From Bacillota bacterium (GTDB taxonomy: Bacteria; Bacillota; Clostridia; Acetivibrionales; DSM-1351), in the NCBI GenBank assembly GCA_023433945.1, contig JAEYTP010000123.1, positions 1 through 26,759 of the forward strand: a stretch of 26,759 bases of DNA, in the 5' to 3' direction. Made by a program: the position numbers and the translations under genes. Below the pieces are notes generated by a model that was not told the origin of the DNA, searched no databases, and saw only the letters and a program-made list of their open reading frames with translations. Positions 16,789-25,273 of the stretch are shown here, piece after piece (position 1 is the stretch's first letter; each line of letters opens with the position of its first letter).

Positions 16789-17133
16789 ATGCCACAGTTT
16801 GATAATCAATTGGATATTACCAGAAATATTAAGAATATTGAATGGCTTAAAAGTGAGATGCTAACGGATGTGGCTAATCTTTATAAGTCATTGATAAATG
16901 GAATGCGGGAGGAAGTTCATGAATCTCTTGCAGATACACTTGCAAATACTATTTTAATAAGTTACCTTCTAGGACGAAGGTTAGGAATAAATTATAAGAC
17001 TATAGAAACAAAAATTGAAAACAAGATTAAGCTCGGTCTGATTGAAAATCATGATGTTGAGAAGTACTATGGTGATCTTTCAGAGCTTTCTAAGCATCTA
17101 AACAGCGCTAGGAATAAGAGGATTGGAGCTTAA
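16789..17133 (+). CDS. MazG-like family protein
   Basis: The 114-residue, mostly helical product resembles the small MazG-like proteins found beside gdpP in Clostridia. The helix 'EEVHESLADTLANTILISYL' (41-60) followed by 'LGRRLGI' resembles the second metal-binding helix of all-alpha NTP pyrophosphohydrolases. The usual EExxD there reads E45-S46-x-x-D49, and the first ExxE helix is not clear (E23, D27), so catalysis is doubtful. I chose ATG 16789 because GGAGTG (16777-16782) is 6 nt upstream; the GTG at 16780 overlaps that site. gdpP follows 16 nt after the stop, so the two are very likely cotranscribed. The family call comes from pattern memory. Confidence 0.6.
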   Translation: MPQFDNQLDITRNIKNIEWLKSEMLTDVANLYKSLINGMREEVHESLADTLANTILISYLLGRRLGINYKTIETKIENKIKLGLIENHDVEKYYGDLSELSKHLNSARNKRIGA

Positions 17134-17149
17134 AATGAGGAGAAATTAA

Positions 17150-19150
17150 ATGGATAGTAAAAAACTATCAGGTATTTTTATCCCAAAGGCGGGATTTTAT
17201 ATCTGGATTATTCTATTTCTGGTTATAATTATCACCGTTTTGAATTTTTGGTTTGCAATACCTTGCTATGTATTGATTATCTTTTTAATTATTTACAACA
17301 AAAGAACAAACAGCTTAAGAAAAAAGGAAATTACAAAATATATAGAAAATCTTACTTTCAATATAGATTGTGCAACGAAGGATACGCTGCTCAATTTTCC
17401 TATGCCTTTAGTACTGGCTGAGCTAAATGGTGAAGTTATATGGTATAATTCATCATTTAAAGCTATATTTGGTCAAGAGAAAAAACTGCACGCAGTTGTC
17501 TCAGAACTAGTACCTGACCTCATTCCCATTGAAGGAATCACGACTACGTCAATATGCAAGGATATTGAGATTGACAACAGATGCTACACTGCTATGGGCA
17601 ATCTTGTAAAGCTTGATGATAGTAACGGTGAAGATAGTGTTATAGTAATGCTATATCTCGTAGATAATACCGACATAATCAATGAAAAGCAAAAGTACGC
17701 AGATGAAAAAACAACGGTAGGACTTATAGTAATAGACAACTATGATGACCTGATGCAAAGCATGGAGGACTCGAAAAGGCCTCAAATACTAGCTGAGATT
17801 GACAAGAAAATTGTTGCTTGGTCAGGCGATACAGGGGGATTACTCAAGAAGTTTGAGAGAGACAAGTATTTATTTATTTTTCAGCATAAGTATCTCAAAC
17901 AGTTTGAAGAAAAGAAGTTTGAAGTCCTTGAAACAGTCAAGGAAATTAATGTTGGAAACAAGATTCCTGTCACACTTAGTATAGGAATTGGCATAAATGC
18001 GCCTACAATGGCGGACAACTTGCAAAACGCATCTGCAAGCATTGATATTGCTTTAGGTAGGGGCGGGGACCATGTTGTAATTAAAGACGGTAATAATTTC
18101 AGGTTTTTAGGTGGTAGAAACAGAGAACTTGAAAAGAGGACAAGAGTTAAAGCGAGAGTTATTGCATATGCCCTGAGAGAGCTGATAGACCAGGCTCCAT
18201 CAGTACTTATTATGGGGCATGAGAATGCCGATATTGACTGCTTTGGTGCTGCGCTTGGCATATATAGAATCGTAAAGAGTAGGGACAAGCGTGTAAATAT
18301 AGTACTAAATCATTCCAACGTTAATATTGATCCGGTGCTTTCAAAGATAATGAAAGAGCCTGAATATCAAAATCTATTTGTAAGCAGAAATGAAGCGCTC
18401 GATACCATTACAAACAAGACTTTGCTTATTATAGTGGATACCCACAGACCAAGCTTTACTGAGACACCTGAGCTGTTACGAATGACGGATCAGATTGTTG
18501 TAATTGACCATCACAGAAGGGGTGCAGATTATATACAGGACGCTGTGCTTACCTACCAGGAAACCTATGCATCATCAACTTGTGAGCTGGTTACCGAGAT
18601 ATTGCAATACCTAGAAGACAAGATAACTCTTACTAGTATTGAAGTAGAAGCATTGTATGCAGGAATAGTTGTTGATACCAAGAACTTTATTTTCAAAACA
18701 GGAGTCAGAACCTTTGAGGCCGCATCTTATTTGAGAAGGCATGGTGTTGATACAGTCAATGTTAAGCAGATGTTCCAGAATGACCTAAAGACTTATATTA
18801 CAATTGCTAATATAGTTAGGGATGCAGAGCTTGTTTTTGATAATATGGCAGTTTCTATTTGCCCATCAAATGTTAAAAATGCTCAACTGATAGCTGCTCA
18901 AGCAGCAGATCAACTGTTAAGTCTATCGGGACTTGTAGCTGCTTTCGTTTTGAGTTATTATGATGGAGAGGTTGTTATAAGCGGTAGATCACTAGGTGAG
19001 ATTAATGTACAGATGATTCTAGAAAAACTGGGTGGTGGCGGACATATGACTGTTGCTGGAGCTCAGATTCAGAATGTAACAATTGAGGAAGCTAGAGATA
19101 TGCTTAAATCGGCAATTTATGACTATATAGATGGAATGAACAAAGAATAA
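17150..19150 (+). CDS. gdpP: Cyclic-di-AMP phosphodiesterase GdpP (DHH-DHHA1, membrane-bound)
   Basis: The 666-residue product matches GdpP/YybT: two membrane helices (about 15-32 and 34-50), a PAS-like domain (about 70-170), a degenerate GGDEF domain (about 185-310), then DHH and DHHA1 domains. Catalytic metal ligands are visible: H357, D361 and D363 in 'GHENADIDCFGAALG', D430 in 'VDTHRP', D453-H454-H455 in 'VIDHHRRGAD' and D509 in 'VVDT'. The DHHA1 'GGGGH' is at 628-632. It hydrolyses c-di-AMP to pApA, controlling potassium and osmolyte balance, wall stress and beta-lactam tolerance. GAGGAG at 17137-17142 supports the ATG. rplI follows 26 nt downstream, as in many Firmicutes. Confidence 0.93.
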   Translation: MDSKKLSGIFIPKAGFYIWIILFLVIIITVLNFWFAIPCYVLIIFLIIYNKRTNSLRKKEITKYIENLTFNIDCATKDTLLNFPMPLVLAELNGEVIWYNSSFKAIFGQEKKLHAVVSELVPDLIPIEGITTTSICKDIEIDNRCYTAMGNLVKLDDSNGEDSVIVMLYLVDNTDIINEKQKYADEKTTVGLIVIDNYDDLMQSMEDSKRPQILAEIDKKIVAWSGDTGGLLKKFERDKYLFIFQHKYLKQFEEKKFEVLETVKEINVGNKIPVTLSIGIGINAPTMADNLQNASASIDIALGRGGDHVVIKDGNNFRFLGGRNRELEKRTRVKARVIAYALRELIDQAPSVLIMGHENADIDCFGAALGIYRIVKSRDKRVNIVLNHSNVNIDPVLSKIMKEPEYQNLFVSRNEALDTITNKTLLIIVDTHRPSFTETPELLRMTDQIVVIDHHRRGADYIQDAVLTYQETYASSTCELVTEILQYLEDKITLTSIEVEALYAGIVVDTKNFIFKTGVRTFEAASYLRRHGVDTVNVKQMFQNDLKTYITIANIVRDAELVFDNMAVSICPSNVKNAQLIAAQAADQLLSLSGLVAAFVLSYYDGEVVISGRSLGEINVQMILEKLGGGGHMTVAGAQIQNVTIEEARDMLKSAIYDYIDGMNKE

Positions 19151-19176
19151 CCGATAAAGACGGAGGTAATTATTCA

Positions 19177-19623
19177 ATGAAGGTTATATTAAAACAGGAC
19201 GTTAAAGGCTTAGGTAAGAAAGACCAGATGGTTGAAGCATCTGATGGATATGCGAGAAATTTTCTATTCCCAAAGGGGCTTGCTGTTGAAGCATCTGCTT
19301 CCAATATAAATGTTATGAAAACAAAAAATGAAGCAGAAAAGCAGAGAAAAGACAGAGAAATTGCTCAGGCAAAAGCATTGGCAGAGAAAATCAAGACAAC
19401 AACTGTAACACTTAAGGTTAAGGCAGGCGAAAATGGAAAACTTTTTGGTTCCATCACAAGCAAGGATGTATCAGAAGCGCTAAAGGCTCAGCATAAGCTG
19501 GATATTGACAAGAAAAAGATTGTAATGCCTGAAGCATTAAAATCAATAGGAACCTGCGAGGTTGAAGTAAAGCTCTACCCTGAAATCAGCTCAAAGCTTA
19601 CAGTTAAGGTTGAGAGTTTATAA
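19177..19623 (+). CDS. rplI: 50S ribosomal protein L9
   Basis: The 148-residue product has the full L9 plan: an N-terminal domain ('MKVILKQDVKGLGKKDQMVE', 'DGYARNFLFPKGLAVEA'), a long charged connecting helix (about 45-75) and a C-terminal rRNA-binding domain ('GENGKLFGSITSKDVSEAL'). L9 binds 23S rRNA near L1 and helps hold reading frame. The ATG follows ACGGAGGT at about 19160-19167. It sits between gdpP and dnaB, the standard Firmicute order. No terminator is evident before dnaB, so read-through is likely. Confidence 0.96.
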   Translation: MKVILKQDVKGLGKKDQMVEASDGYARNFLFPKGLAVEASASNINVMKTKNEAEKQRKDREIAQAKALAEKIKTTTVTLKVKAGENGKLFGSITSKDVSEALKAQHKLDIDKKKIVMPEALKSIGTCEVEVKLYPEISSKLTVKVESL

Positions 19624-19659
19624 TTAATTTCGTTGACATTTGGGACAAAAGGTTGAAGT

Positions 19660-19696
19660 TTATTAGCTAGTTATTAGCCGGTAGAACATTATTAGC
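19660..19696 (+). repeat. Three TTATTAGC direct repeats before dnaB
   Basis: The octamer TTATTAGC occurs at 19660-19667, 19671-19678 and 19689-19696, within the 114-bp gap between rplI and dnaB. Start-to-start spacings are 11 and 18 bp. The repeats sit 40-80 bp before the dnaB start codon, where an operator or initiator-binding site could lie. The spacing is not regular, so chance in AT-rich DNA is possible. Confidence 0.4.
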
Positions 19697-19737
19697 ATAT
19701 TAAAAGAAATTATTTAATTGAACAGGTGGATAGTTTA

Positions 19738-21078
19738 ATGGATATTGGTGCTCTTGGGAGAATTCCGCCTCAAAGCTTGGAGGCAGAGCAATCTGTGCTT
19801 GGCTCTATGCTCATAGACAAGGAAGTAATTCCTATAGTTATGGAGATACTGAGGTCGGACGATTTTTACAGACCGGATCACAAAGAAATATATGACGTAA
19901 TTATTGAGTTGTTTGACAGAGCGCAGCCCATAGATTTAATTACTGTTTCTGAAAGACTCAGGCTCCATGGCAAACTGGAGTTGGTTGGTGGGCTGGAGTA
20001 TTTGACTAATATGGCTACTGCCGTACCTACAACTGCAAACGTCAAACACTATGCAAAGCTTGTTGAAGAGAAAGCTCTTTTAAGAAAGCTTATAAAAACC
20101 TCATCCGATATAGTAGATTTAGGTTTCGCTGCAGGAGAAGAGGTTTCATATATTTTGGACAAAGCAGAGCAAGGTATATTTGACATACTCCAGAAGAGAA
20201 GCTCACAGGGTTTTGTTCCTATAAAGGATGTACTTGTTGATACCTTTAACAAGCTTGAGGAATTATACAACAACAAAGGACATGTTACCGGAATACCAAC
20301 AGGTTTTAACGACCTGGATTTCAAGACCTCAGGTCTTCATAATTCCGACCTTATTCTAATTGCAGCCAGACCTGCTATGGGCAAAACGGCGTTTGCTTTA
20401 AATGTCGCTCAATATGCGGCTGTTCATGGTAGAGTACCTGTTGCGATATTCTCGCTTGAAATGTCAAAGGAACAGCTTGTAAATAGAATGTTGTGCTCTG
20501 AAGCCATGGTAGATAGCAGTAAAATGAGGACAGGTAACCTTGAGGACAACGACTGGCAAAAGGTAGCAAGAGCATTGGCTCCGCTGTCAGAAGCTCCTAT
20601 TTTTATTGATGATACTCCTGGTATATCAATTACAGAAATACGAGCTAAATGCAGACGGCTCAAGCTAGAACATAATATTGGCTTGGTGGTTATAGACTAC
20701 CTACAGCTGATGCAGGGGTCGAGAAGTAAGAGTGAAAATAGACAACAGGAGATTTCTGAAATATCTCGTTCACTCAAGATACTTGCAAAGGAAATAAATA
20801 TCCCGGTTATAACCCTTTCGCAGCTTAGTCGTGCTTCTGAAACAAGAACAGATCACAGACCTATACTTAGCGACTTGAGAGAATCAGGAGCTATAGAGCA
20901 GGATGCTGACATAGTAATGTTTCTATATAGAGATGATTATTATAACCCGGAGACAGAAAAGAAAAATATTGCAGAGGTGATATTAGCCAAGCACAGAAAT
21001 GGTTCTACTGGAACGGTTGAACTGGTTTGGCTAGGACAGTACACTAAGTTTGCAAACCTTGAAAAATTTAGACAGTAG
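19738..21078 (+). CDS. dnaB: Replicative DNA helicase DnaB (DnaC in Bacillus naming)
   Basis: The 446-residue product has the DnaB N-terminal helical domain ('PPQSLEAEQSVLGSML', about 9-110), a linker and a RecA-like motor domain from about 175. Walker A is 'ARPAMGKTAF' (about 208-217), Walker B is 'GLVVIDYLQLM', and 'LSQLSR' and 'SDLRESGAIEQDADIV' form the later helicase motifs with the arginine finger region. It unwinds the fork as a hexamer. I chose ATG 19738 because AGGTGG (19724-19729) is 8 nt upstream; the in-frame GTG at 19726 overlaps that site. tilS begins 9 nt after the stop, suggesting coupled expression. No intein is present. Confidence 0.96.
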   Translation: MDIGALGRIPPQSLEAEQSVLGSMLIDKEVIPIVMEILRSDDFYRPDHKEIYDVIIELFDRAQPIDLITVSERLRLHGKLELVGGLEYLTNMATAVPTTANVKHYAKLVEEKALLRKLIKTSSDIVDLGFAAGEEVSYILDKAEQGIFDILQKRSSQGFVPIKDVLVDTFNKLEELYNNKGHVTGIPTGFNDLDFKTSGLHNSDLILIAARPAMGKTAFALNVAQYAAVHGRVPVAIFSLEMSKEQLVNRMLCSEAMVDSSKMRTGNLEDNDWQKVARALAPLSEAPIFIDDTPGISITEIRAKCRRLKLEHNIGLVVIDYLQLMQGSRSKSENRQQEISEISRSLKILAKEINIPVITLSQLSRASETRTDHRPILSDLRESGAIEQDADIVMFLYRDDYYNPETEKKNIAEVILAKHRNGSTGTVELVWLGQYTKFANLEKFRQ

Positions 21079-21087
21079 GTAGTGTTG

Positions 21088-22665
21088 ATGCTTAAGCAAC
21101 ATGTTTTAGATACAATTAAAAACAACGGGCTAATACAAAAGGGAGAAGGCGTTGTGGTTGGCGTATCGGGTGGATACGACTCCATATGCCTTCTGCATGT
21201 TTTATACCAGTTATCAGAGCAACTGGACATTAAACTTTATCCAGTGCACATAAATCATATGCTAAGAGGCCAGGAGGCCTTGAGGGATGAGCGGTTTGTA
21301 GAAGATTTCTGCAGAAGTATTAATATTGAGCCAAGTATTTTCAAAATAGATGTTGCCAAGTTGGCACAAAATGATAAAATATCTCTTGAAGAAGCAGGCA
21401 GAAATGCTAGATATGATGCATTTGCGCAAATACTTGAAAAGACAGGAGCCACAAAGATTGCCGTAGCACACAATAAAAATGACCAGGTTGAGACAGTACT
21501 GATGAGAATTTTTAGAGGTACCGGTACTGAGGGAATGCTTGGCATGTCTCATTTACGGGGAAACATAATTAGGCCTCTGCTAGATATTAGCCGGTCGGAT
21601 ATTGAACATTATGTACATGAAAATGGATTGAGCGCTATTGTAGACAGCTCAAATCTTGAAACGGATTATACTCGCAACAAGGTTAGACTTAACTTGTTAC
21701 CGACAATAAATGAGGCCATGGGAATTGATGTCTCAGATAACGTCCTTAGACTTTCTACTATTATAAGAATGGACGAACAGTGCCTTTCAAGACAGGCTCA
21801 GATAGCTTATGAAAGAGTTTGTAATAAAGCTCCCGGTTCAGAAAAGCAGAAGAATATAGTTTGGGATGCTGTAAATTTTGGGGATAATGCTTCTATGGAA
21901 GTGAATATGAACATAGAGTGTTTACAAGGCTTAGACTATGCCATTAGGACTAGGGTATTCAGATTAGCCATAAAACAGGTAAAGGGCAACCTAACTGGGA
22001 TTGAGTCTATTCATATTGACCGATTAAACGAGCTTTGTGTGAATGGGAGAACAGGAAGCAGTATAGATATCAAGCAGGGCATTATTGCGTCTAGGCAATA
22101 TGGCAACATAAAAATATCCTATAAGATAGCCAGAGATACAAAGGATTTTTGTGAGAAGCTTAATATTCCGGGTATTACTTTAATAGAAGATTTAGCAATC
22201 CATATAACTACTGAGATTACTGAAGTTATGGTTAACAAAGAGGATAAATCCAATTTTAGAAAGCTGAATTGCTCTAAACATGAAGCATATTTTGATATGG
22301 ATTCAATAAATAAGGCAAAGAAAATATACAATGAGAACAGTGATGTAAAATCAAGACAGGTACTTGAATTGGTAGTAAGAAATAGGCAAAGCGGGGATGT
22401 TTTTAAACCATTTAAATCAAATGGAACAAAAAAATTAAAGGAATATTTTATAGATGAGAAAGTTCCAAAAGAGATTAGAAGCAGTATACCGCTTATTGCA
22501 GTAGGACAGGAAATAATTTGGATTATTGGCAACAAAACAAGTGATAATTATAAAGTAACTGACAATACTAAATTCATATTAAAAATTGCTTTTAGTGATA
22601 GTTCATCTAAAAAAGAGGGGGATTTATCAAACAATGGATGTAATAGAAAGGGTTTTAATAACTAA
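21088..22665 (+). CDS. tilS: tRNA(Ile)-lysidine synthetase TilS
   Basis: The 525-residue product carries the PP-loop ATP site 'SGGYDS' (27-32), 'HINHMLRG', 'EEAGRNARYDAF' and 'AHNKNDQVETVLMR' (127-140). The C-terminal TilS domain is recognisable ('VVRNRQSGDVFKPF', 'KLKEYFIDEKVPKEIR'). It attaches lysine to C34 of tRNA-Ile (CAU), changing its codon reading from AUG to AUA, so it is essential in most bacteria. ATG 21088 is preferred over GTG 21082 and TTG 21085 because AGG at 21077-21079 fits its spacing. The motif 'AHHxDDQ' of other bacteria reads 'AHNKNDQ' here, a variant I associate with Clostridia. The 3' end overlaps hpt by 32 nt. Confidence 0.93.
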   Translation: MLKQHVLDTIKNNGLIQKGEGVVVGVSGGYDSICLLHVLYQLSEQLDIKLYPVHINHMLRGQEALRDERFVEDFCRSINIEPSIFKIDVAKLAQNDKISLEEAGRNARYDAFAQILEKTGATKIAVAHNKNDQVETVLMRIFRGTGTEGMLGMSHLRGNIIRPLLDISRSDIEHYVHENGLSAIVDSSNLETDYTRNKVRLNLLPTINEAMGIDVSDNVLRLSTIIRMDEQCLSRQAQIAYERVCNKAPGSEKQKNIVWDAVNFGDNASMEVNMNIECLQGLDYAIRTRVFRLAIKQVKGNLTGIESIHIDRLNELCVNGRTGSSIDIKQGIIASRQYGNIKISYKIARDTKDFCEKLNIPGITLIEDLAIHITTEITEVMVNKEDKSNFRKLNCSKHEAYFDMDSINKAKKIYNENSDVKSRQVLELVVRNRQSGDVFKPFKSNGTKKLKEYFIDEKVPKEIRSSIPLIAVGQEIIWIIGNKTSDNYKVTDNTKFILKIAFSDSSSKKEGDLSNNGCNRKGFNN

Positions 22666-23173
22666 GGAAGAATTGGCAAAAAACGCAAAGGAATTAGGCG
22701 CAAGAATTTCCCGTGATTATGAGGGTAAGGATCTAATGTTGGTAGGTGTTTTAAAGGGCGGAGTTGTATTTTTAGCGGACTTAGCAAGGGAAATTACCAT
22801 TCCTACCGATATGGATTTTATATCAGTTTCAAGCTATGGGAACTCATCTAAATCGTCTGGTGTAGTTAGGATAATTAAAGATCTTGATACTGATATTGCT
22901 GGCAAAGACATACTTATTGTCGAGGATATAATTGATACCGGACTTACACTTAAGCACCTTACAGAGCTATTACACACAAGAGGACCTGCAAGTATAAAGA
23001 TTTGTGCGGCATTAGACAAGCCATCAAGACGGCAAGCAGATATTGTTATTGATTACAAAGGAATAGAAATACCAGACGAATATGTTATTGGGTACGGACT
23101 TGATTATGCAGGTAAGTACAGAAACATTCCAGAGGTATGTGTTCTTAAAAGAGAAGTATACGAAAATGGTTAA
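22634..23173 (+). CDS. hpt: Hypoxanthine-guanine phosphoribosyltransferase
   Basis: The 179-residue product fits the bacterial Hpt length. It shows 'VGVLKGGVVFLADL' (37-50), the PRPP-binding loop 'VEDIIDTGLT' (96-105) and the C-terminal 'YVIGYGLDYAGKYRNIPEV'. It converts hypoxanthine or guanine plus PRPP to IMP or GMP in purine salvage. I chose ATG 22634 because 'MDVIERVLIT' matches the family start; AGAGGGGG (22614-22621) lies 12 nt upstream, a little far. Codons upstream in this frame would extend into tilS without homology. The tilS-hpt-ftsH order is conserved in Firmicutes; in Bacillus subtilis HprT and TilS together affect ftsH transcription. Confidence 0.95.
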   Translation: MDVIERVLITKEELAKNAKELGARISRDYEGKDLMLVGVLKGGVVFLADLAREITIPTDMDFISVSSYGNSSKSSGVVRIIKDLDTDIAGKDILIVEDIIDTGLTLKHLTELLHTRGPASIKICAALDKPSRRQADIVIDYKGIEIPDEYVIGYGLDYAGKYRNIPEVCVLKREVYENG

Positions 23174-23226
23174 AAAAATATGAACTTCAACGTATGTTTA
23201 TTGTGTTTTATAAGTGCATATGCTAA

Positions 23227-23263
23227 TATAATATATACTGTGCTGGCATTTTATGCTAGACAC
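23227..23263 (+). promoter_or_regulatory. Possible ftsH promoter (-10) and 5' leader hairpin
   Basis: TATAAT stands at 23227-23232, but the -35 is poor: TGTTTT at 17 bp, or TTGTGT at 23201-23206 serving the overlapping TAATAT at 23224-23229. Just downstream, GTG plus CTGGCAT (23240-23249) pairs with ATGCTAG plus CAC (23253-23263, one bulged A) around a 3-nt loop, close to the expected RNA start. A second small stem, ATGTC (23286-23290) with GACAT (23297-23301), reaches the ftsH ribosome-binding region. Confidence 0.45.
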
Positions 23264-23315
23264 TAAAGGGCTACAGGCTCAAGGAATGTCTCACAGGACA
23301 TGAGGAGGGAGATAT

Positions 23316-25139
23316 TTGAAATATTTTAAGGGAATAAGCTTTTATATAATAATATTTGTCATTATTATAGCTATAGTTACTTTGTACCAAGCCTCTGACA
23401 ACCCACCAGCCATGCAGTATTCACAGTTACTGACTAGAATGGATGCAGGTGAGGTTAAAGCAGTAGAATTGCAGGGATCTACTGCTACCATAGAACTAAA
23501 AAAAGATAAGGCTATTGATGGAAAGACGAAATTCATAGTCAATGTTCCCCCTGATATTGTATCTGCATCAGAGGAGTTTACAAAGGCAAGCAAGGGCAAT
23601 CTAATAGAGAGCTTTTCTGTTGTTACGCCTCCATCAGCTCCATGGTGGGTGGCAATACTTCCAACACTAGGCTTTATAGTAGTACTAGTGTTGATATGGT
23701 TTTTCTTTATGCAACAGTCACAGGGTGGCGGTGGCGGAAACCGAGTAATGTCATTTGGTAAGAGCAGAGCAAAAATGACGGTTGATGATAAGAAAAAAAT
23801 TACATTTGAGAACGTTGCAGGTGCAGACGAAGAAAAGGAAGAGCTTGCGGAAATTGTTGAGTTCCTGAAAGCTCCAAAGAAGTTTGTTGAATTGGGTGCT
23901 AGAATACCAAAGGGTGTACTTTTAGTTGGACCTCCGGGTACTGGTAAAACCCTTCTTGCTAAAGCCGTTTCAGGTGAAGCAGGTGTTCCATTCTTCTCAA
24001 TAAGCGGTTCCGACTTTGTTGAAATGTTTGTCGGTGTCGGTGCATCCCGTGTGCGTGACCTTTTTGAACAGGCAAAAAAGAATTCACCTTGTATAGTATT
24101 TATAGATGAAATTGATGCTGTAGGTCGTCATAGAGGAGCTGGTCTAGGCGGAGGACATGACGAAAGAGAGCAGACACTCAACCAATTGCTTGTTGAGATG
24201 GATGGCTTCGGAATAAATGAGGGTGTTATTATCCTAGCTGCTACTAATAGACCAGATATCTTGGACCCAGCGTTACTTAGACCGGGACGTTTTGACAGAA
24301 GGGTAGTAGTTGGATACCCTGATATCAAGGGAAGAGAACAGATATTGAAGGTTCACCAGAGAGGTAAGCCTCTTGGTGAGGATGTAAGGCTGGATGATCT
24401 CGCAAGAATTACTCCTGGCTTTACCGGTGCAGACCTTGAAAACCTATTGAATGAAGCGGCATTGTTGGCTGCTCGTAAAAACAAGAAGAAGATTAACATG
24501 GAAGAAGTAAAAGAGGCTGTATTCAAGGTAATGATGGGACCTGAAAAGCGTAGCAAGGTAATGAGCGAGCACGACAAGAAGGTTACAGCTTATCACGAGG
24601 CAGGCCATGCTATAGCAATTAAGCTGGTATCAACTCAGCAAAAGGTTGACAGAGTATCAATTATACCTGCAGGAATGGCAGGTGGCTATACCGCCAGCAG
24701 ACCTCAGGAAGACAAGAGTTACCATACAAAGTCACAGCTGATAGAAGAAATTATTATCGCTCTTGGAGGACGTGCAGCTGAACAAATTACAATGAATGAA
24801 GTTAGCACTGGAGCATCAAGCGATTTGAAGAAGGTAAATCAAATTGCCAGAAGCATGGTTACCAAGTACGGTATGAGCGACAAGCTGGGTAATATGATTT
24901 TTGGTAATGAAAATGATGAAGTATTCATCGGAAGGGATTTAGCTCAAGCTAGAAATTACTCTAATGAGATTGCTGCTATAATTGATAATGAAGTCAAGAA
25001 GATTATTGATGAAGCATATGAAAGAACTCTTACTCTTCTAAGAGAGAACAATAACAAGCTTATTGCACTTGCTGAAACCCTTCTTGAAAAAGAAAAGGTT
25101 GAGGGTGCAGAATTCGAAGAAATATTTGAAAATTCATAA
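23316..25139 (+). CDS. ftsH: ATP-dependent zinc metalloprotease FtsH
   Basis: The 607-residue product has two membrane helices (about 8-24 and 112-131) around an extracytoplasmic loop, then an AAA ATPase with Walker A 'GPPGTGKT' (205-212), Walker B 'IVFIDE' (260-265) and the second region of homology 'NRPDILDPALLRPGRFDRR' (311-329). The peptidase has 'HEAGH' (427-431) and the third zinc ligand Asp503 in 'STGASSDLKK'. It degrades misfolded or short-lived membrane and regulatory proteins as a hexamer. The start is TTG at 23316, supported by GAGGAGGGAG at 23302-23311. A terminator follows 17 nt after the stop. Length and motifs are complete. Confidence 0.97.
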   Translation: MKYFKGISFYIIIFVIIIAIVTLYQASDNPPAMQYSQLLTRMDAGEVKAVELQGSTATIELKKDKAIDGKTKFIVNVPPDIVSASEEFTKASKGNLIESFSVVTPPSAPWWVAILPTLGFIVVLVLIWFFFMQQSQGGGGGNRVMSFGKSRAKMTVDDKKKITFENVAGADEEKEELAEIVEFLKAPKKFVELGARIPKGVLLVGPPGTGKTLLAKAVSGEAGVPFFSISGSDFVEMFVGVGASRVRDLFEQAKKNSPCIVFIDEIDAVGRHRGAGLGGGHDEREQTLNQLLVEMDGFGINEGVIILAATNRPDILDPALLRPGRFDRRVVVGYPDIKGREQILKVHQRGKPLGEDVRLDDLARITPGFTGADLENLLNEAALLAARKNKKKINMEEVKEAVFKVMMGPEKRSKVMSEHDKKVTAYHEAGHAIAIKLVSTQQKVDRVSIIPAGMAGGYTASRPQEDKSYHTKSQLIEEIIIALGGRAAEQITMNEVSTGASSDLKKVNQIARSMVTKYGMSDKLGNMIFGNENDEVFIGRDLAQARNYSNEIAAIIDNEVKKIIDEAYERTLTLLRENNNKLIALAETLLEKEKVEGAEFEEIFENS

Positions 25140-25156
25140 TATTAGCTAAGGTTTTT

Positions 25157-25199
25157 GGAGCTTCTAACGGTGTTAAACACATAGATAGAAGCTCCTTTT
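25157..25199 (+). terminator. Terminator after ftsH
   Basis: GGAGCTTCT (25157-25165) pairs exactly with AGAAGCTCC (25187-25195), and four T residues follow (25196-25199). An inner GTGT/ACAC helix in the loop extends the fold. It ends the hpt-ftsH side of the housekeeping block. Confidence 0.85.
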
Positions 25200-25224
25200 A
25201 TTGTTTAATAAGAGAATTCAGCTA

Positions 25225-25264
25225 GTACACCTTACGACAATAATTATTTAACCTCAAGGTGTAC
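25225..25264. repeat. Perfect 9-bp inverted repeat upstream of the thioesterase promoter
   Basis: GTACACCTT (25225-25233) and AAGGTGTAC (25256-25264) are exact complements separated by 22 nt. The right arm ends 9 bp before the -35 box at 25274. No T-run follows on either strand. It may be a looped or two-site operator for a dimeric regulator. Confidence 0.45.
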
Positions 25265-25273
25265 CAACTTGTG

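Noticed and set aside
16780..16791. GTG 16780 as start of the MazG-like gene
   Set aside because: It falls inside the Shine-Dalgarno GGAGTG; ATG 16789 has correct spacing.
19633..19664. TTGACA at 19633 as a dnaB promoter
   Set aside because: The -35 is perfect, but no acceptable -10 occurs at 16-18 bp; TTTATT would need a 20-bp spacer.
22586..22633. Upstream start for hpt inside tilS
   Set aside because: The extra 16 residues are not part of the family and come from shifted tilS codons; ATG 22634 gives the normal N-terminus.
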